A stretch of 64,000 bases of DNA from CBDCGS01 sp965216915 (GTDB taxonomy: Bacteria; Pseudomonadota; Alphaproteobacteria; UBA828): positions 186,001-250,000 of the forward strand of contig CBDCGS010000009.1 in the NCBI GenBank assembly GCA_965216915.1, in the 5' to 3' direction. The notes beneath the pieces were generated by a model, which saw nothing but the letters and a program-made list of their open reading frames with translations, did no database searches and had not been told where the DNA came from. The number at the start of each line of letters is the position of its first letter. Within the stretch, counting starts at the first letter, position 1. The position numbers and the translations under genes were made by a program. This document shows, in pieces, positions 26,447 to 32,853 of this stretch.

Positions 26447-28528
26447 CTATTCGGAAGGCGGCTCCCAAGAGCGCGCTTCCATGCCACCCATGCCGGGCAT
26501 CCCGTACATACCGGACATGCCGCCATACATGGCGTAGGTGCCGGGCATGCCGTACATGCCGGGCATCCCGTACATGCCAGGCATTCCGTACATGCCGCGC
26601 ATGCCGTACATCCCGGGCATGCCATACATGCCGGGCATCCCGTACATGCCCCACATGCCTGGCATTCCGTACATGCCCTGCTGGCCATAGCCGTACATGC
26701 CAGGCATTCCGTACATGCCCCACATGCCAGGCATTCCGTACATGCCCTGCTGGCCGTAGCCGTACATCCCGGGCATCCCGTACATGCCAGGCATTCCGTA
26801 CATGCCGCGCATGCCGTACATCCCGGGCATGCCATACATGCCGGGCATCCCGTACATGCCCCACATGCCAGGCATTCCGTACATGCCCTGCTGGCCATAG
26901 CCGTACATGCCAGGCATTCCGTACATACCGGGCATGCCGTACATGCCCCACATGCCTTGCTGGCCATAGCCGGGCATTCCGTACATGCCGCCCATGCCGG
27001 GCATCCCGTACATGCCGCGCATGCCGTACATGCCAGGCATTCCGTACATGCCCCACATGCCAGGCATTCCGTACATCGCGGTCATGCCATAGCCGGGCAT
27101 CCCGTACATGCCACGCATGCCGTACATGCCGCCCATGCCGGGCATCCCATACATGCCCTGCTGGCCGTAGCCGTACATGCCGGGCATCCCGTACATGCCA
27201 CGCATGCCGTACATACCGGGCATCCCATACATGCCGGGCAAGCCGTACATCGCGGTCATGCCATAGCCGGGCATCCCGTACATGCCACGCATGCCGTACA
27301 TGCCGCCCATGCCAGGCATTCCGTACATGCCCTGCTGGCCATAGCCGTACATGCCGGGCATCCCGTACATGCCACGCATGCCGTACATGCCGCCCATGCC
27401 GGGCATCCCATACATGCCCTGCTGGCCGTAGCCGTACATGCCAGGCATTCCGTACATCGCGGTCATGCCATAGCCGGGCATCCCGTACATGCCACGCATG
27501 CCGTACATGCCGCCCATGCCGGGCATCCCGTACATGCCCTGCTGGCCGTAGCCGTACATGCCGGGCATCCCGTACATGCCATGCATGCCGTACATGCCGC
27601 GCATGCCGTACATGCCGCGCATGCCGTACATGCCGCGCATGCCGTACATGCCAGGCATTCCGTACATGCCCTGCTGGCCATAGCCGTACATGCCGGGCAT
27701 CCCGTACATGCCCTGCTGGCCGTAGCCGCCCATGCCGGGCATCCCGTACATGCCACGCATGCCGTACATGCCGCGCATGCCGTACATGCCAGGCATCCCG
27801 TACATGCCCTGCTGGCCGTAGCCGTACATACCGGGCATGCCGTACATGCCGCCCATGCCGGGCATGCCGTACATGCCCCACATGCCGGGCATGCCGTACA
27901 TCGCGGTCATGCCGTAGCCGGGCATCCCGTACATGCCACGCATGCCGTACATGCCGCCCATGCCGGGCATCCCGTACATGCCGCGCATGCCGTACATACC
28001 GGGCATCCCATACATGCCCTGCTGGCCGTAGCCGTACATGCCAGGCATGCCGTACATGCCGCCCATGCCGGGCATTCCGTACATGCCGCGCATGCCGTAC
28101 ATACCGGGCATCCCATACATGCCGGGCATTCCGTACATCGCGGTCATGCCGTAGCCGGGCATGCCCCACATGCCCTGCTGACCATAGCCGGGCATTCCGT
28201 ACATGCCGCGCATGCCATACATACCGGGCATGCCATAGCCGGGCATTCCGTACATGCCACGCATGCCGTACATGCCGCCCATGCCGGGCATTCCGTACAT
28301 GCCCTGCTGGCCGTAGCCGTACATGCCGCGCATACCGTACATGCCAGGCATTCCGTACATGCCCTGCTGGCCATAGCCGTACATGCCGGGCATCCCGTAC
28401 ATGCCCTGCTGGCCGTACATTCCGCCCATTGATTGTTGGGCAGCAGTTGGCTGCGACGCCAAGATCAACGCGCTCATCGCAGCAACCGCTAGGCCAACGA
28501 CTCTCCATGATTTCAGTTTTTTCAACAT
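26447..28528 (-). CDS. Secreted methionine-rich repeat protein (long)
   Basis: 693 aa. Signal peptide of 30 residues (KSWRVVGLAVAAMSALILA, cleavage after PTAA), then an almost pure repeat domain built from the six-residue units MYGMPG, MYGMRG and MGGMYG, interrupted at intervals by MYGYGQQG and by MTAMYG. About one residue in three is Met. There is no cysteine. The last ~15 residues (MEARSWEPPSE) break the repeat. A charge-poor, Met/Tyr/Gly polymer could scavenge hypohalous acids or other oxidants, or bind Cu(I)/Ag(I). The repeats also leave other frames open, but only this frame has a signal peptide and ribosome-binding site. An in-frame long ORF upstream (to 29635) is spurious. Confidence 0.85.
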   Translation of the reverse strand: MLKKLKSWRVVGLAVAAMSALILASQPTAAQQSMGGMYGQQGMYGMPGMYGYGQQGMYGMPGMYGMRGMYGYGQQGMYGMPGMGGMYGMRGMYGMPGYGMPGMYGMRGMYGMPGYGQQGMWGMPGYGMTAMYGMPGMYGMPGMYGMRGMYGMPGMGGMYGMPGMYGYGQQGMYGMPGMYGMRGMYGMPGMGGMYGMRGMYGMPGYGMTAMYGMPGMWGMYGMPGMGGMYGMPGMYGYGQQGMYGMPGMYGMRGMYGMRGMYGMPGMGGYGQQGMYGMPGMYGYGQQGMYGMPGMYGMRGMYGMRGMYGMRGMYGMHGMYGMPGMYGYGQQGMYGMPGMGGMYGMRGMYGMPGYGMTAMYGMPGMYGYGQQGMYGMPGMGGMYGMRGMYGMPGMYGYGQQGMYGMPGMGGMYGMRGMYGMPGYGMTAMYGLPGMYGMPGMYGMRGMYGMPGMYGYGQQGMYGMPGMGGMYGMRGMYGMPGYGMTAMYGMPGMWGMYGMPGMYGMRGMYGMPGMGGMYGMPGYGQQGMWGMYGMPGMYGMPGMYGYGQQGMYGMPGMWGMYGMPGMYGMPGMYGMRGMYGMPGMYGMPGMYGYGQQGMYGMPGMWGMYGMPGMYGYGQQGMYGMPGMWGMYGMPGMYGMPGMYGMRGMYGMPGMYGMPGMYGMPGTYAMYGGMSGMYGMPGMGGMEARSWEPPSE
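26470..28430 (-). repeat. Tandem 18-bp-class coding repeat array (Met-rich gene)
   Basis: About 2 kb of imperfect 18-bp units encoding MYGMPG-type hexapeptides, with higher-order blocks of about 90-130 bp that recur (for example the MYGYGQQGMYGMPG block and the GYGMTAMYGMPG block). Such DNA is prone to unequal recombination and to collapse in assemblies, so the copy number here may not be exact. Confidence 0.85.
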
Positions 28529-28538
28529 CGCTTGCTTT

Positions 28539-28558
28539 GCAGGTGTCCTGCACCTCCT
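28539..28558 (-). promoter_or_regulatory. Strong SD separated from start by a small hairpin
   Basis: Reading the minus strand: AGGAGG (28553-28558) is followed by GCAGG-ACA-CCTGC (28539-28551), a 5-bp stem with a 3-nt loop, then AAAGCAAGCG and the ATG at 28528. The SD-to-ATG distance is ~24 nt linearly, but about normal if the hairpin forms. There is no nearer start codon in frame. Confidence 0.5.
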
Positions 28559-28575
28559 GCTGATTGGTCGGCCGG

Positions 28576-28606
28576 AAAAAGAACGGCGGGCCCGATCAGC
28601 CCGCCG
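28576..28606 (-). terminator. Rho-independent terminator after the first Met-rich gene
   Basis: On the minus strand an 8-bp stem CGGCGGGC / GCCCGCCG (28599-28606 with 28584-28591) closes a 7-nt loop and is followed by TTCTTTTTC. It begins 9 bp after the stop codon of the short Met-rich gene, so it could attenuate read-through into the long Met-rich gene and the rest of the cluster. Confidence 0.75.
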
Positions 28607-28614
28607 CCATGCAA

Positions 28615-29598
28615 TTACTCCATGCCCTCCATGCCGGACATGCCTTCCATGCCCTCCATGCCGGACATGCCTTCCATGCCCGACATCCCGGACATGCCTT
28701 CCATGCCCGACATCCCGGACATGCCCTCCATACCGGACATGCCTTCCATGCCGGTCATTCCCGCCATGCCTTCCTGAGCGGCGTAGGGTGTGAGAATGAT
28801 CACGCCATTGGCGGCGATGGTGAACGTGCCGCTCGTCCCGGGGACGAGGGCACCGGCCATGCCGGCCATGCCGCCCATGCCGGGCATCCCGTACATGCCG
28901 CCCATGCCAGGCATCCCGTACATGCCGCCCATGCCGGGCATGCCATACATGCCGCCCATGCCGGGCATGCCGTACATGCCCCACATGCCGGGCATTCCGT
29001 ACATCGCGGTCATGCCATAGCCGGGCATGCCCCACATGCCCTGCTGGCCATAGCCGGGCATGCCGTACATGCCGCGCATGCCGTACATGCCAGGCATGCC
29101 CCACATGCCTTGCTGGCCATAGCCGGGCATGCCGTACATGCCGCGCATGCCATACATACCGGGCATGCCCCACATGCCTTGCTGGGCATAGCCTTGCTGG
29201 CCGTAGCCGGGCATTCCGTACATACCGGGCATGCCCCACATGCCTTGCTGGCCGTAGCCGGGCATGCCGTACATGCCCCACATGCCTTGCTGGGCATAAC
29301 CCTGCTGGCCATAGCCGGGCATGCCGTACATGCCCTGCTGGCCGTAGCCGTACATGCCGGGCATTCCGTACATGCCCTGCTGGCCGTAGCCGTACATGCC
29401 GGGCATCCCGTACATACCCTGCTGGCCGTAGCCCTGCTGGCCGTAGCCCTGCTGGCCGTAGCCCTGTTGGCCGTAGCCTTGCTGATCGGCCATCGCAACC
29501 TGGCCGGCGGTCATGCCCGCCGCCATGACTACCGCCAAGGCGCCGATCATTGCCGCAAGGCCAGTCAATCTCCTTAGCCTCCCGAGTTTCGCTCGCAT
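28615..29598 (-). CDS. Secreted methionine-rich repeat protein (short)
   Basis: 327 aa. Signal peptide to about residue 37 (LAAMIGALAVVMAAGMTAGQ, cleavage after AMA). Then a block of GYGQQ repeats, a long MYGMPG/MYGMRG/GYGQQGMWGMPG domain, a non-repetitive insert near 256-275 (GTFTIAANGVIILTPY), and a tail of MEGMSG repeats. It differs from the long paralogue in the Gln-rich start and Glu-containing tail. AAAGGAGGAG is ~12 bp before the ATG at 29598. A sigma-54 promoter (29736-29750) drives it. I infer a sacrificial methionine pool repaired by MsrP, encoded 430 bp upstream. Confidence 0.87.
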   Translation of the reverse strand: MRAKLGRLRRLTGLAAMIGALAVVMAAGMTAGQVAMADQQGYGQQGYGQQGYGQQGYGQQGMYGMPGMYGYGQQGMYGMPGMYGYGQQGMYGMPGYGQQGYAQQGMWGMYGMPGYGQQGMWGMPGMYGMPGYGQQGYAQQGMWGMPGMYGMRGMYGMPGYGQQGMWGMPGMYGMRGMYGMPGYGQQGMWGMPGYGMTAMYGMPGMWGMYGMPGMGGMYGMPGMGGMYGMPGMGGMYGMPGMGGMAGMAGALVPGTSGTFTIAANGVIILTPYAAQEGMAGMTGMEGMSGMEGMSGMSGMEGMSGMSGMEGMSGMEGMEGMSGMEGME

Positions 29599-29735
29599 GT
29601 TTGACCCATCTCCTCCTTTGATTTCCCGCTGCCATGGACCGTCCCGCTGGAACCGGAACGCCAAGCCTCTCGCGGCCTTGATTGGCGACCTCCCCGGGCG
29701 CCAGTGCTTGCCGATGGTTAACCGCTATTAACCAT

Positions 29736-29750
29736 GCAAGCGCAGTGCCA
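29736..29750 (-). promoter_or_regulatory. Sigma-54 (-24/-12) promoter
   Basis: Minus strand TGGCACTGCGCTTGC: GG and GC elements exactly 12 bp apart, matching TGGCAC-N5-TTGC in all defined bases. Expected transcription start is near 29725, giving a leader of about 125 nt to the ATG at 29598. A sigma-54 activator (16273-17619) is encoded at the far end of the same cluster. Confidence 0.85.
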
Positions 29751-29839
29751 ACTTGGTCGGCCGGGGCGTATCTCTTTGTTTTAGTGGGATATAACGGTCG
29801 GACGCGGGCGTCGAAATCAAACGACGAAAGGGCGCAGAC

Positions 29840-29854
29840 CTGCCAAATTGGCAG
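29840..29854. promoter_or_regulatory. Perfect palindrome, candidate activator site
   Basis: CTGCCAAATTGGCAG, 7-bp arms about one centre base, centred ~100 bp upstream of the sigma-54 promoter. This is the usual position for an NtrC-type enhancer. A TTGGCA half-site recurs at 29915-29920, about 70 bp farther. Confidence 0.55.
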
Positions 29855-30029
29855 ACGCGCGGCGGGACGTTTTGGTTAACCCTCTGACATGATTAAGAAC
29901 TTGCTCATGACAAGTTGGCAGGGGTCAGAAAAGCTTAGTCGTGACAGGAGGTTAGGCCGGAACGACCGGCCGGCGGGTTACGCTCTGCCGGACATTGAGC
30001 CTTCCGATCGCGGTCGGGATGCCGGCTCT

Positions 30030-31046
30030 TTACATGAACAGCGCTTCGCCGGTCATGTTCGCGTAGAGCGAGGCGACGAATTCCGCATATCCGTTGTAAA
30101 GCGACGTGGGACGCTTTTCTTGTCCGTCGGGGCCATAGAACCTTTCGGTCGCCTGGCTCCAACGCGGGTGCGGTACATCCGGGTTGATGTTGGCCCAAAA
30201 CCCATACTCGTCCGGCACCACATCTTCCCAGAAGGTCTTCGGCCGGTGCTCCATGAACGTGATGCGGTTGATGCCCTTCACGTGTTTGAAGCCATACTTC
30301 CACGGCACGGCGAGGCGCAGCGGTGCGCCGTTTTGCTTGGAAATCGGCTTGCCGTAGCACCCCGTGGCGAGGAAGGCCAACTCATTGGCCGCTTCCTCGA
30401 TCGTCAAGGCTTCCGTGTATGGCCAGGGATACCACGATTGGCGTTGCCCGCTCGCGACCGAGGAATCGTCGAACGTTTGCATCGCGACAAACTTCGCCGC
30501 GCCCAACGGACGGGCGAGATCCAAAAGGGCCTGCATCGAAAAGCCGCTATAAGGCACAGCGATCGACCAAGCCTCGACGCAGCGGTGCCGATAGGTTCGC
30601 TCCTCGAGCGGCATGCGTCGCAGGAGGTCATCGATATCGAGCGTCTGCTCCCGCTCGACCAGGCCCGCTATCTCGATGGTCCACGGCCTGATCTTCAGCC
30701 CCTGTGCCGCCTTTCGGATCCTTTTCGTCGAGCCGAACTCCATATAATTGTTGTAACCGGTCGTGACCGCCTCGTCCGTGATCGGCCGATCGAGCACATA
30801 TCGCTCGTTGCGCGGCACGGGATAGAGAGATGCGCTCGGATCGTCGGAGGCCACCTCCACGCCGGCGCCTTCCACCACCTCATCCTCGCCATCGCACGCT
30901 GAGAGCGCGGCCAACGCCGCGGCGGAGGTGAGCAGGGCAGCGCCCGCGCCGGCGGAACGCAAGACCCGCCGGCGCGTCCAGAAAAGGTGCTCGGGCGTCA
31001 GCGCCGATTCCGGCAGCTCCCAGCCGCGCCGGCTCTTGATCAGCAT
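30030..31046 (-). CDS. msrP: Periplasmic methionine-sulfoxide reductase, molybdopterin subunit MsrP (YedY)
   Basis: 338 aa, sulfite-oxidase fold. Tat signal TRRRVLRSAGAGAALLTSAA; a Cys follows at C51. The catalytic molybdenum-ligating Cys is C156 in YRHRCVEAWSIAVPYSGF, which matches the MsrP signature. The C-terminal GFKHVKGINRITF and FWANINPDVPHPRWSQATER blocks are also typical. MsrP reduces methionine sulfoxide in periplasmic proteins. The ATG at 31046 has GGGGAGG upstream and is chosen over 31094. The usual partner, the membrane haem protein MsrQ, is not encoded nearby. Two Met-rich exported proteins follow directly downstream. Confidence 0.92.
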   Translation of the reverse strand: MLIKSRRGWELPESALTPEHLFWTRRRVLRSAGAGAALLTSAAALAALSACDGEDEVVEGAGVEVASDDPSASLYPVPRNERYVLDRPITDEAVTTGYNNYMEFGSTKRIRKAAQGLKIRPWTIEIAGLVEREQTLDIDDLLRRMPLEERTYRHRCVEAWSIAVPYSGFSMQALLDLARPLGAAKFVAMQTFDDSSVASGQRQSWYPWPYTEALTIEEAANELAFLATGCYGKPISKQNGAPLRLAVPWKYGFKHVKGINRITFMEHRPKTFWEDVVPDEYGFWANINPDVPHPRWSQATERFYGPDGQEKRPTSLYNGYAEFVASLYANMTGEALFM

Positions 31047-31309
31047 GCCTGCCTCCCCGTTGGGTCGCGCCGGCCTCACGATCCGAGCGCCCAAGCCCAG
31101 AGGCCTTAGCGCCGCAGGTCGGACCAGCAGTAGGTTGAACTAGTGCGCGCGTGCGCCCCGGCAAGGCAAACGAGGGGTCCCGGAGAACCACTCAAGCTGG
31201 CTCAGCCCGTCTTGCGGGGGCCGCGGCGACGCCACGTGGGGCGGGGAGCTGGGGCGCGTTTTCTGCGCGCGAAGGTCGACCGCTCGAGCGAGAGGCCAGA
31301 CGACGGGCG

Positions 31310-31912
31310 TCACTGGCTGAGGACAACAGCCTGTTTGCGCTTGACCTCGTTTTGGGCGAGTTGTGCGGCCAGTTCGCCCTCGATCGCTTCTTCGGCTTCG
31401 TCGCACCTCCAAGGCTCGCGCTCGTCGCAATGCTTGCGGACCTTCGCGATCGCCTCGGCCGCCTCTCGCTCCATGCGCGCTCCCTCCGCATCGAAGAACG
31501 CATCGCGCGCCGCCAGCGAGGCGAAGTCATCGGGCGTCAAGACCAAGTGAACCTCCGGATCATATTCGTGCATGGCCCCGCTCCCGGCGTCGACGGCGAC
31601 GCCGATCAAGCCACCAAACAGAATGTTTCCGAAGGTCATGCCTTGAAATTCGGCCGAGACACTGCGCGACGCGCTCTGGTGCCCTTGTTTTTCACAAATG
31701 ACGGAGATGTCGTCCTGGCTCTTCTCGATCGTGATGCTCCCCGGTGTCGGGTCGACCATCCCGATTGTCGTGCCCGCTCGTGTGAGTTCGCAGCGCGCGC
31801 CCTGGGGGTTGGTCGAGACACTCAACGTTTGGTCCGTACCTTCGACAATCGTCGCGCATGACCCGAGGACCACCGCGAGGGCTGACACTAAGACCGAGAA
31901 CCTAGCGGTCAT
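31310..31912 (-). CDS. Putative lipoprotein
   Basis: 200 aa. N-terminal lipobox VVLGSC with Cys19, so probably outer-membrane anchored. The next segment, IVEGTDQTLSVSTNPQGARCELTRAGTTIG, resembles PEGA-like surface modules. A Gly-rich hydrophobic stretch (FGNILFGGLIGVAVDAGSGAM) follows at ~95-115, then a charged C-terminal helix with paired cysteines. Function unknown. The gene lies upstream of msrP on the same strand, separated by ~263 bp in which I see no gene. Confidence 0.75.
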   Translation of the reverse strand: MTARFSVLVSALAVVLGSCATIVEGTDQTLSVSTNPQGARCELTRAGTTIGMVDPTPGSITIEKSQDDISVICEKQGHQSASRSVSAEFQGMTFGNILFGGLIGVAVDAGSGAMHEYDPEVHLVLTPDDFASLAARDAFFDAEGARMEREAAEAIAKVRKHCDEREPWRCDEAEEAIEGELAAQLAQNEVKRKQAVVLSQ

Positions 31913-32060
31913 TGGCGCTCACCTGTCATACCGTTCATCCCGACCAATTTGTGGCAGATTCCGGCTCTTCGGCGATGACCCGGGTCAATACCCTTCGCGA
32001 TCGAACAGGCGACGGTCCGCCGGCGAGCGCGATCGGCCTTCGTTGAGCCCGCGCTCCCTC

Positions 32061-32438
32061 TCACCCGCGGACATGCGCGATGGCGACAACCTCGATACAG
32101 GTTTCCTCGAGCGCCAGCCCGGAGATGAAGATGCACGCCCGCTGCGGATAGGGTTTGGCGAAGTACTCCGCATAGACTCGGTCCACCTCGGGCTTCGCGG
32201 CGCGCTCGGTCAGATAGATCGTCACCTGGACGACGTCGTCGAGTGATCCGCCCGCGGCCTCGACCGCCTGACGCAGATTGTCGAGCGTGACGCGGGTTTG
32301 GGCGGCAGCGGGGCCCGTCTCGATCGAGCCATCGGCACGGATCGGGATGTGCACGGTGTAGAGGATGCCACTGTCGTGAACCGCCCAGCTATAGGGTGCC
32401 GTCGCGGCGGGCAAACCGGTCTCGATTTCCTTGCGCAT
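32061..32438 (-). CDS. RidA/YjgF/YER057c family protein
   Basis: 125 aa. The middle of the protein carries the conserved TRVTLDNLRQAVEAAGGSLDDVVQVTIYLTE block, and the end has the CIFISGLALEETCIEVVAIAHV pattern. The family forms homotrimers and includes reactive enamine/imine deaminases. The N-terminal HDSGILYTVHIPI differs from RidA proper, so this is probably one of the Rid subfamilies without the canonical arginine or with altered substrate. It is isolated on the minus strand next to an IS relic. Confidence 0.8.
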   Translation of the reverse strand: MRKEIETGLPAATAPYSWAVHDSGILYTVHIPIRADGSIETGPAAAQTRVTLDNLRQAVEAAGGSLDDVVQVTIYLTERAAKPEVDRVYAEYFAKPYPQRACIFISGLALEETCIEVVAIAHVRG

Positions 32439-32853
32439 GGCGCGTCCTCGTCAATGGTCCGCATTTGGCTGACCGTACCACCCACCGACAGCGGGAACCA
32501 TCCGACCGGCCTGCGTGGATCCGGTCTCTCCGAGCTGCCATCGATCGCATGGTCGAGGCCGGTGGCGTCGGATATTGTGAGCGACACCGCCTCCGCATGT
32601 GAGGGCTCAGCGCCGGACGGGCCTCGTACGAAACGTCAAAGCCTCGTTCGGCGGGCGGCTCTTCGACGGCACGGAGGCCGAGCGTGGGGTGAACGGAGAG
32701 ACGGATCGCATGGCGAATGACATCGGGCGGAAAGCGATGGCGTTTGGACGAGAGCAAGCGCGTCGCGGAGAGTTGCGATCGGCCACGCCGAATCCGTCGG
32801 GCCCGCGCGACGGCGCTCTGGTGAGAGATGACGATCTATAGGCGCACGGGGTC
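32439..32853. other. Gene-free interval with a transposase relic
   Basis: 415 bp between the divergent ridA-like and groEL-like genes. The only content I recognise is an IS6-type transposase fragment on the minus strand. An 80-codon plus-strand frame (32599-32841) is open but antisense to that relic and not supported. No CIRCE operator was seen before groEL. Confidence 0.5.
32610..32757 (-). pseudogene. IS6-family transposase N-terminal relic
   Basis: The minus-strand frame reads SSKRHRFPPDVIRHAIRL then VEEPPAERGFDVSYE, matching the conserved KRHRFPPEIIxHAVWLY...DVEELLAERGxDVSYE start of IS6/IS240-type transposases. The piece then diverges, and no DDE catalytic part follows. No terminal inverted repeats were found. 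Confidence 0.7.

Larger units (their letters stand above)
29599..30029 (-). promoter_or_regulatory. Regulatory intergenic region upstream of the Met-rich genes
   Basis: No gene in this 431-bp interval between msrP and the short Met-rich gene. It holds the sigma-54 promoter, an upstream palindrome at 29840-29854, a further TTGGCA half-site at 29915-29920, and a GGCCGG-N5-CCGGCC hairpin near 29952-29968 that could end the msrP transcript but has no following U-run. Confidence 0.7.

Noticed and set aside
26405..28432. 675-codon plus-strand frame rich in His-Ala-Val
   Set aside because: Another antisense frame of the same repeat, without initiation signals; the apparent His-rich protein is an artefact of CATGCC-rich DNA.
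26433..28553. 706-codon minus-strand frame rich in RHVRDARHVR
   Set aside because: Same-strand out-of-frame reading of the long Met-rich gene; no signal peptide, whereas the overlapping frame has one.
26275..28563. 762-codon plus-strand open frame rich in Cys/Arg/Thr
   Set aside because: It is the antisense reading of the Met-rich repeat. Repeat units whose length is a multiple of three and that lack stops leave many frames open. It has no signal peptide or ribosome-binding site.
28564..29577. 337-codon plus-strand His-rich frame
   Set aside because: Antisense to the short Met-rich gene; open only because of the repeat.
26447..29635. Single 1062-aa Met-rich protein joining both repeat genes
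   Set aside because: Its first ~370 codons are an out-of-frame reading of the short Met-rich gene and cross the terminator at 28576-28606. The real start is the ATG at 28528, which begins a signal peptide.
29952..29968. GGCCGG-N5-CCGGCC hairpin as a terminator for msrP
   Set aside because: A stem is present, but no U-run follows on the minus strand, so intrinsic termination is not supported.
32599..32841. 80-aa plus-strand ORF upstream of groEL
   Set aside because: Overlaps the antisense IS6-type relic and shows no family resemblance or ribosome-binding site.
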